Position numbers and translations under genes: made by a program. Positions 13,957 to 17,944 of a DNA stretch of 17,944 bases are shown in pieces. A model generated the notes under the pieces. It made no database searches. It worked only from the letters and a program-made list of their open reading frames with translations, and was not told the origin of the DNA. The stretch's first letter is position 1. Each line of letters starts with the position of its first letter. This DNA comes from an uncultured Clostridia bacterium (GTDB taxonomy: Bacteria; Bacillota; Clostridia; TANB77; CAG-508). Location of the stretch: assembly GCA_944393455.1 (NCBI GenBank), contig CALYAH010000069.1:1-17944 (forward strand), read 5' to 3'.

Positions 13957-15099
13957 ATCTCCTAAATTAATTCCTATATTTCTTGCTGTTTTAACTAAAT
14001 CATCATCCATTGTAACTTTTCTTAAATTACTTTCTTCAGTATTTCCTGATACAGCTCCAATTTTTGTGTTTTTTCCAACAACATCTTCCAAAGAAACATA
14101 ATCTAGCTTTCCATTTTTTATAACAGTTAATGTTCCAAATTTTCCTTCCAATGCTAGTTCCATTGCTTTTGTTCCATATTTAGTAGATAATACTCTATCA
14201 AATGCTGTTGGTGTTCCTCCTCTTTGCATATAGCCTAATGTTGTATTTCTAGCTTCTAATCCTGTTAAATCTTGTAATTGCTGTGCTACTACTTGTCCAA
14301 CTCCACCTAATTTTGTGTTATCTACTCCTATACCATTATCTCTTACATTTGCAATTACCATTTCTCCATCTTTTGGTTTTGCACCTTCTGCAACAACTAC
14401 AACGCTAAAATTCTTTCCTCTTTTTCTTCTATTTTCTATTTTTGTTGCTACTCTATTAATGTCATATGGAATCTCAGGAATTAGTGCAACATCTGCACCT
14501 CCTGCTATAGCCGCTTCTAATGCTATCCATCCAGCATATCTTCCCATAACTTCTAAAACCATTATTCTGTGATGTGTTTCACCTGTTGTATGCAATCTAT
14601 CTAATGCTTCCATTGCAACTGATACAGCTGTATTATATCCAAATGTAATTTCTGTACATGCAACATCATTATCTATTGTTTTTGGAACACCTATTATATT
14701 AACACCTTTTGTTGCAAAATCTCTTGCAGATTTTTGTGTTCCATCTCCACCTAATGTAAATATACAGTCAAATCCAAATTCTTTAATATTTGCTATTGCT
14801 TGGTCAGATAAATCTTTATATTCAACACTTCCATCTTCTTTTTTTATTTTATAATTAAATATATTTGCATTTGTTGACGAACCTATAATAGAACCACCCT
14901 TTGGTAAAATTCCCATTGCTTCGCCACCTTCTGCTGTGCTTAACCTCTCAAAATCCTTTTTTAATAATCCATTATATCCATCTATTATTCCATAGCATTC
15001 AACACCATGGTTTTCTGCTGTTTTAACAATTGCTCTAATAACTGCGTTAAATCCTGATACATCTCCACCATTTGCTAAAATTCCTACTTTTTTTAACAT
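13954..15099 (-). CDS. pfkA: 6-phosphofructokinase
   Basis: PFK phosphorylates fructose 6-phosphate to the 1,6-bisphosphate, the committed step of glycolysis. The 381-aa length exceeds the 320 aa of E. coli PfkA and suits the longer mixed-type clades. Motifs: GGDVSGFNAVIR (11-22, where GGDxPG is usual), LGGDGTQKS (116-124), and PKTIDND with catalytic Asp143. EVMGRYAGWIALE and the GYMQRGG signature are also present. At the two positions that usually separate donors, residue 120 is Gly (ATP type) and residue 140 is Lys (common in PPi enzymes but also in ATP-using group III PFKs). ATP is therefore the better guess. ATG follows AAGGAGG. The gene has its own promoter and a repeat-borne terminator. 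Confidence 0.93.
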   Translation of the reverse strand: MLKKVGILANGGDVSGFNAVIRAIVKTAENHGVECYGIIDGYNGLLKKDFERLSTAEGGEAMGILPKGGSIIGSSTNANIFNYKIKKEDGSVEYKDLSDQAIANIKEFGFDCIFTLGGDGTQKSARDFATKGVNIIGVPKTIDNDVACTEITFGYNTAVSVAMEALDRLHTTGETHHRIMVLEVMGRYAGWIALEAAIAGGADVALIPEIPYDINRVATKIENRRKRGKNFSVVVVAEGAKPKDGEMVIANVRDNGIGVDNTKLGGVGQVVAQQLQDLTGLEARNTTLGYMQRGGTPTAFDRVLSTKYGTKAMELALEGKFGTLTVIKNGKLDYVSLEDVVGKNTKIGAVSGNTEESNLRKVTMDDDLVKTARNIGINLGD

Positions 15100-15141
15100 A
15101 TAAATTTCCTCCTTATACTGTTGTTTTTATCTACTTTTCTT

Positions 15142-15169
15142 ATTATACCAATAATTATTTTTTTTACAA
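15142..15169 (-). promoter_or_regulatory. promoter of pfkA
   Basis: TTGTAA (15164-15169) and a perfect TATAAT (15142-15147) on the minus strand are 16 bp apart, about 25 bp upstream of the pfkA ribosome binding site. Confidence 0.7.
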
Positions 15170-15219
15170 CAGTTTTTTAGAAGATTTTTTGTTTAATTAG
15201 TTTTTGGAGTAAATAGCGT

Positions 15220-15237
15220 TTAGCCATTTTTGGCTAA
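15220..15237 (-). terminator. hairpin downstream of the prepilin-like gene
   Basis: TTAGCCA and TGGCTAA form a perfect 7-bp stem around four bases, 18 bp after the stop. No clear T-run follows on the minus strand, so termination here would be weak. Confidence 0.4.
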
Positions 15238-15255
15238 GTTTGGGACAAGTATTAA

Positions 15256-16860
15256 TTATTCTTTTGCTTTTTCTTCCCATAACAAATATGGAAATCCATT
15301 ATTTATATCACTCTTTAATCCCCATACTTTATTTGTATTTCCAGTATTTAATAACTCTAAAATTCCGGTTTCTTTCATTTGACTTTCTGTTTTTTCTCCA
15401 GAATTTTGTATTGTTCCTGTAAATTTATAATGAATATCATAATCTCCTTTTTTTACATAAAAACAATTTTGTATGCTTCCTGCACCATGTACCACAATTC
15501 CTGCTAAATTTCTTCCATATAATGTTCCTATGCTATAGCAATTATTTACTTGTCCTGGATTCGACTGAACAATCCCGGCTAAATTAAACCCTGATACACT
15601 TTGTGTTCCTATATCTCCCAAATTATAACAATTTTCTATGATTGTTGTATTATCAAAATTCACAGCAGATATTCCGGCTATATTATAAGAACCATTATTA
15701 TATGTACTAATATTCCCTGTGTTTGCACATTCTCTTATTGTGTTATAGTTTAATCCACTAATTCCTCCTATTACATTAAGACCAACTATGTTTGCTTCGT
15801 TTTTACATTGTTCAATTTCTCCGTTATTTTGTCCGCTAATTCCTCCAACATATGCTCCCACTGCTTTTATTGGAGCATAGTTATAAGAATTTACTATTTT
15901 CCCTGAATTCTTAAAGCAAATTGCTCCTGTATAACTACCTCCTGCAGCAGTACTTATACTTTCTATCTTTCCATATACTTTAACTTCTTCTATATTGCCA
16001 TTATTTGTACTACATAATCCTCCGCAAGCTCCTACTAAGTATAATTCTACATCAATATCTAATTTTTTTATTGTACCACTGTTTGTATCTAATAATCCTC
16101 CCGCATTATTTCTATATAAATTACTAATTTTATAGCCTTGTCCATCAAATATTCCTTCGTAATCTTTTATTCCCGGAAATCCTTTTTCTTTTTGTAATTC
16201 TTCTATTAAACTTTCTGTTATTTCGTCTCCATTTATATTTCCAAAATCTGTTCTTTTACTATCTGCATAAGATGTTTTCGACCCAAAATCCAAATTTCTA
16301 CACAAAATAATATTAGATTCTTGATATTTCGTATAATTTTTTGACCATTCTACTAAATCTTCTATACAGTTTATTTGATATGGCTTATCTTCTCCATTTA
16401 ATATCTCTCCATTTTCATCTTTTGTTATATCTCCTGGGTATGGGTCTGTTACTGCCATCTCATAATCTAATATACTCCCGTTTTTATCTACTGTATACAC
16501 ACGTTTACTTGCATTAAAATAAACTTCAAATTCCTCTCCTATATCTGTTACTTCTGTATCTCCTTCTTTTGTGTTGCTATCCATCGCTTCTTGAAATTCT
16601 TTCTCTTCTAAATTTCCTCTTTTATTTCTTCCCATCGCTTCTACGCTTGATTTATCTATTACTTCTTTCTCATTTGCTATCTCTGTTTGTGTTTTTGCTT
16701 CCTTCGAGTTATTAATTATTCCATTTTCTCCTGTTAATGTTCCTATTGTTATTCCAGCCAATATTAGTAAAACAACTATTGTTATAACTAATGAAATAAT
16801 AGTTATACCTAAATTTTTTTCCATAATATCCTCTTTCGCTTGTTTTCCTTGGTTTTTCAA
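15256..16860 (-). CDS. prepilin-like surface protein with GLUG-type repeats
   Basis: The 534-aa product starts at TTG 16858-16860, 8 nt after GGAGG. An ATG at 16822-16824 (MEKNLGITI) with AGAGG is a credible alternative. The N-terminus is a class III/type IV prepilin-like signal: charged leader ending EKNLG, then ITIISLVITIVVLLILAGIT, with cleavage expected after Gly. Position +5 is Ser rather than the usual Glu. A charged, helical stretch (50-100) follows. From about residue 240 to 475 there are repeated units of the form GGI(S/C)xxNxGxIxxCxNxGxI, the GLUG-motif pattern of beta-helical surface proteins, for example YVGGISGQNNGEIEQCKNEA and NLAGIVQSNPGQVNNCYSIG. Recurrent Cys in these units could cross-link the helix. 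A surface adhesin or pseudopilus-linked role is inference. No pilus assembly genes are nearby. Confidence 0.75.
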   Translation of the reverse strand: MKNQGKQAKEDIMEKNLGITIISLVITIVVLLILAGITIGTLTGENGIINNSKEAKTQTEIANEKEVIDKSSVEAMGRNKRGNLEEKEFQEAMDSNTKEGDTEVTDIGEEFEVYFNASKRVYTVDKNGSILDYEMAVTDPYPGDITKDENGEILNGEDKPYQINCIEDLVEWSKNYTKYQESNIILCRNLDFGSKTSYADSKRTDFGNINGDEITESLIEELQKEKGFPGIKDYEGIFDGQGYKISNLYRNNAGGLLDTNSGTIKKLDIDVELYLVGACGGLCSTNNGNIEEVKVYGKIESISTAAGGSYTGAICFKNSGKIVNSYNYAPIKAVGAYVGGISGQNNGEIEQCKNEANIVGLNVIGGISGLNYNTIRECANTGNISTYNNGSYNIAGISAVNFDNTTIIENCYNLGDIGTQSVSGFNLAGIVQSNPGQVNNCYSIGTLYGRNLAGIVVHGAGSIQNCFYVKKGDYDIHYKFTGTIQNSGEKTESQMKETGILELLNTGNTNKVWGLKSDINNGFPYLLWEEKAKE

Positions 16861-16881
16861 TATTTTTTCCTCCTTTTAACT

Positions 16882-16908
16882 TTTCATAGAGTTTCTAACT
16901 CCACGAAA
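16882..16908 (-). repeat. 27-nt hairpin, copy in the prepilin-like gene leader
   Basis: On the minus strand TTTCGTGGAGTT-AGA-AACTCTATGAAA folds into a 12-bp stem with two G-U pairs, immediately upstream of the ribosome binding site region of the prepilin-like gene. The inverse copy at 17060-17086 differs at three bases, all in the 3' arm. Confidence 0.7.
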
Positions 16909-17017
16909 AAGCAAAAAGCTTATAAATAAATGCTATTCTTATATTTAAATTTTTTTCAAATATTTAACTGTTTGCCTTTCTTTTACTTATATAGAATTTA
17001 TTTTTTCAAAAAAGTCG

Positions 17018-17046
17018 TTGATATTTATCTATTTTATTGTTATAAT
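17018..17046 (+). promoter_or_regulatory. promoter of the XRE regulator
   Basis: TTGATA (17018-17023) and a perfect TATAAT (17041-17046) are 17 bp apart. The transcript should start near 17053, a few bases before a strong hairpin. I could not identify an equally clear promoter for the divergent prepilin-like gene. Confidence 0.75.
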
Positions 17047-17056
17047 CCTTATATAA

Positions 17057-17089
17057 AAATTTCGTGGAGTTAGAAACTTCACGAAATTT
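17057..17089 (+). repeat. 15-bp hairpin at the 5' end of the XRE transcript
   Basis: AAATTTCGTGGAGTT pairs with AACTTCACGAAATTT around an AGA loop (one G-U pair), followed by three further T. It begins about 4 nt after the predicted transcription start, so it could act as a 5' stabiliser, an early terminator or an operator. The core 27 nt (17060-17086) matches the leader of the divergent gene in RNA sense. Confidence 0.75.
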
Positions 17090-17196
17090 TTTGAGTATAA
17101 CTCTTTAAATTTTCGTTATAACTGTCGTTAAATGTCAATACAAATGTTCAACAATTTATGTCATAATAAACTCGATTTCATAATTAAGGTGGTTAT

Positions 17197-17403
17197 ATGA
17201 TTAAGGAAAAACGAAAATTAAAAAGCTATACTCAAGAACAAATGTCTAAACTTCTTGGAATCAGTTTAAGACAATATGTTAGGATTGACAACGAAGAAGA
17301 TTTACCAAGAAGAGACGTTTTAAGAAACTTAATTACAGAACTAGAATTATCAAACGAAGAAATTGGAGAATATATAAGAAAAATAACTAGTAAAACCGCA
17401 TAG
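17197..17403 (+). CDS. small XRE-family helix-turn-helix regulator
   Basis: The 68-aa protein is little more than one HTH domain. Residues 8-38 read LKSYTQEQMSKLLGISLRQY then VRIDNEEDLPR, the XRE pattern of helix 2 (TQEQMSKLLG), turn and recognition helix (SLRQYVRIDN). ATG 17197-17199 follows AAGGTGG at 4 nt. It is the only complete plus-strand gene in the window, with its own strong promoter. Its stop is 23 bp from the stop of a convergent tyrosine recombinase, a layout usual for phage or integrative-element regulation modules. It probably binds DNA near its own promoter; the paired hairpin sequences at 16882-16908 and 17060-17086 are candidate sites. Its target is not proven. Confidence 0.85.
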   Translation: MIKEKRKLKSYTQEQMSKLLGISLRQYVRIDNEEDLPRRDVLRNLITELELSNEEIGEYIRKITSKTA

Positions 17404-17426
17404 AAATAAATTTCATTCTTATATAT

Positions 17427-17944
17427 CTATAATTTCTCTAAAAATTGCTTTTTTCGATTATATGATGAATGAACATATCTATTCATAGTAACATTTGTAT
17501 TTGAATGTCCTAAAATCTCGCTAAGAGATTTTATATCCATGCCAACCTCAATACAATTTGTTGCAAAAGTATGTCTTAATATATGAAATTTATAATTCTT
17601 TATTTTACTGTTTTTTAAAGTAATCTTAAAAAGATATTGATAATTTCTTGGTTCTATGTATTTATCTTTTGAGCCAGTTAAAAAGAAATCTTCCTTTTCA
17701 TGTCTTTTCTTTAATGGTTTTAAAATTTTATATAACTTTTTGGAAATAGGAATTTTCCTAATAGAGCTCTTTGTCTTAGGTGTATCTATTATTACTTTTG
17801 TTTTACCGTCTGTATAAACTCTTTGTAATGTTTTTTCTATTCTTATTATTTTTTTCTCTAAATCAATATTTTCCCATTTGAGTGCACACATTTCACCTAT
17901 TATCATTCCAGTATATAAACATACTAAGATTCCTATACTTCTTA
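17427..17944 (-). CDS. tyrosine recombinase/integrase, C-terminal catalytic part (runs off the window)
   Basis: The frame is open to the window edge, so this is the 3' part of a longer gene; the visible residues begin RSIGILVCLYTGMIIGEMCA. It matches phage/Tn916-type integrases: after the ALKWENIDL segment comes the beta-sheet with IDTPKTKSSIRKIPI, then HILRHTFATN (His and second Arg), EILGHSN (His) and NRYVHSS with the nucleophile Tyr. The first catalytic Arg, normally in TGMRIGE, is Ile here (TGMIIGE, codon ATA). One base change from AGA would explain it and should abolish cleavage. The neighbouring XRE gene suggests the end of an integrated element. A methionine at 17906 could be mistaken for a start, but conserved residues lie upstream of it. 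Confidence 0.88.
   Translation of the reverse strand, partial: RSIGILVCLYTGMIIGEMCALKWENIDLEKKIIRIEKTLQRVYTDGKTKVIIDTPKTKSSIRKIPISKKLYKILKPLKKRHEKEDFFLTGSKDKYIEPRNYQYLFKITLKNSKIKNYKFHILRHTFATNCIEVGMDIKSLSEILGHSNTNVTMNRYVHSSYNRKKQFLEKL

Noticed and set aside
542..16860. Long open frames on the plus strand opposite valS, the dehydrogenases, FIST, pfkA and the sporulation genes
   Set aside because: They lie antisense to well-identified conserved genes, have no ribosome binding sites, and give low-complexity Leu/Ile/Ser-rich translations typical of mirror frames in AT-rich DNA.
16909..17017. Promoter for the prepilin-like gene on the minus strand
   Set aside because: Several AT-rich pairs such as TTGAAA with TAGCAT are possible, but none has good boxes and spacing together.

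Overview
This is an AT-rich Firmicutes chromosome segment, most likely from an anaerobic, spore-lineage member of the Clostridia, possibly one of the uncultivated gut lineages. The evidence is the spoIIA/spoIID/spoIIQ sporulation genes, a T-box leader on valS, strong AAGGAGG ribosome binding sites, near-consensus sigma-A promoters, and a Fe-dependent alcohol dehydrogenase and aldehyde dehydrogenase pair. Almost everything is on the minus strand, so the genes read from right to left. The species placement is inference; the class-level placement is well supported.

Left part (1-4283): the 5' end of lexA with its own promoter and a candidate LexA operator; a 178-bp element with 31-bp terminal inverted repeats and a nested hairpin; then a sporulation block read spoIIAA, spoIIAB, sigF, spoIID, spoIIQ. 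These encode the forespore switch (anti-anti-sigma, anti-sigma, sigma-F) and two engulfment/cell-wall proteins. The block starts at a promoter preceded by Spo0A-box-like sites. Two genes are broken as written: spoIIAB has an in-frame TAA and sigF has one extra base. Both repair cleanly on paper, which leaves recent loss of sporulation, recoding or sequence error as explanations.

Middle part (4281-9169): valS with a valine T-box leader, then purA with its own promoter and terminator. Short repeats of one family (core GGGAC-R-GAG-Y-AAA) sit at nearly every junction. One 37-bp version is a terminator that also supplies the TGA stop codon of both valS and pfkA. Another forms the 30-bp arms of a 144-bp MITE-like element against the purA promoter.

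Right-middle part (9162-15169): a four-gene operon, FIST-domain sensor protein, aldehyde dehydrogenase, membrane-anchored protein of unknown function and Fe-alcohol dehydrogenase, transcribed from one sigma-A promoter; then pfkA with its own promoter. The FIST gene also carries one extra base, and its surrounding tetranucleotide (CGGA) is the same as in sigF. In-frame CGG codons are otherwise nearly absent from the window (one found, in purA), so these two sites are the most intriguing signal here.

Right end (15220-17944): a prepilin-like surface protein with GLUG-type repeats, and, divergent from it, a small XRE-type regulator. The same 27-nt RNA-sense hairpin occurs in the upstream regions of both. 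A tyrosine recombinase runs off the window edge and has Ile in place of its first catalytic Arg. This end looks like the edge of a mobile element or its remnant.
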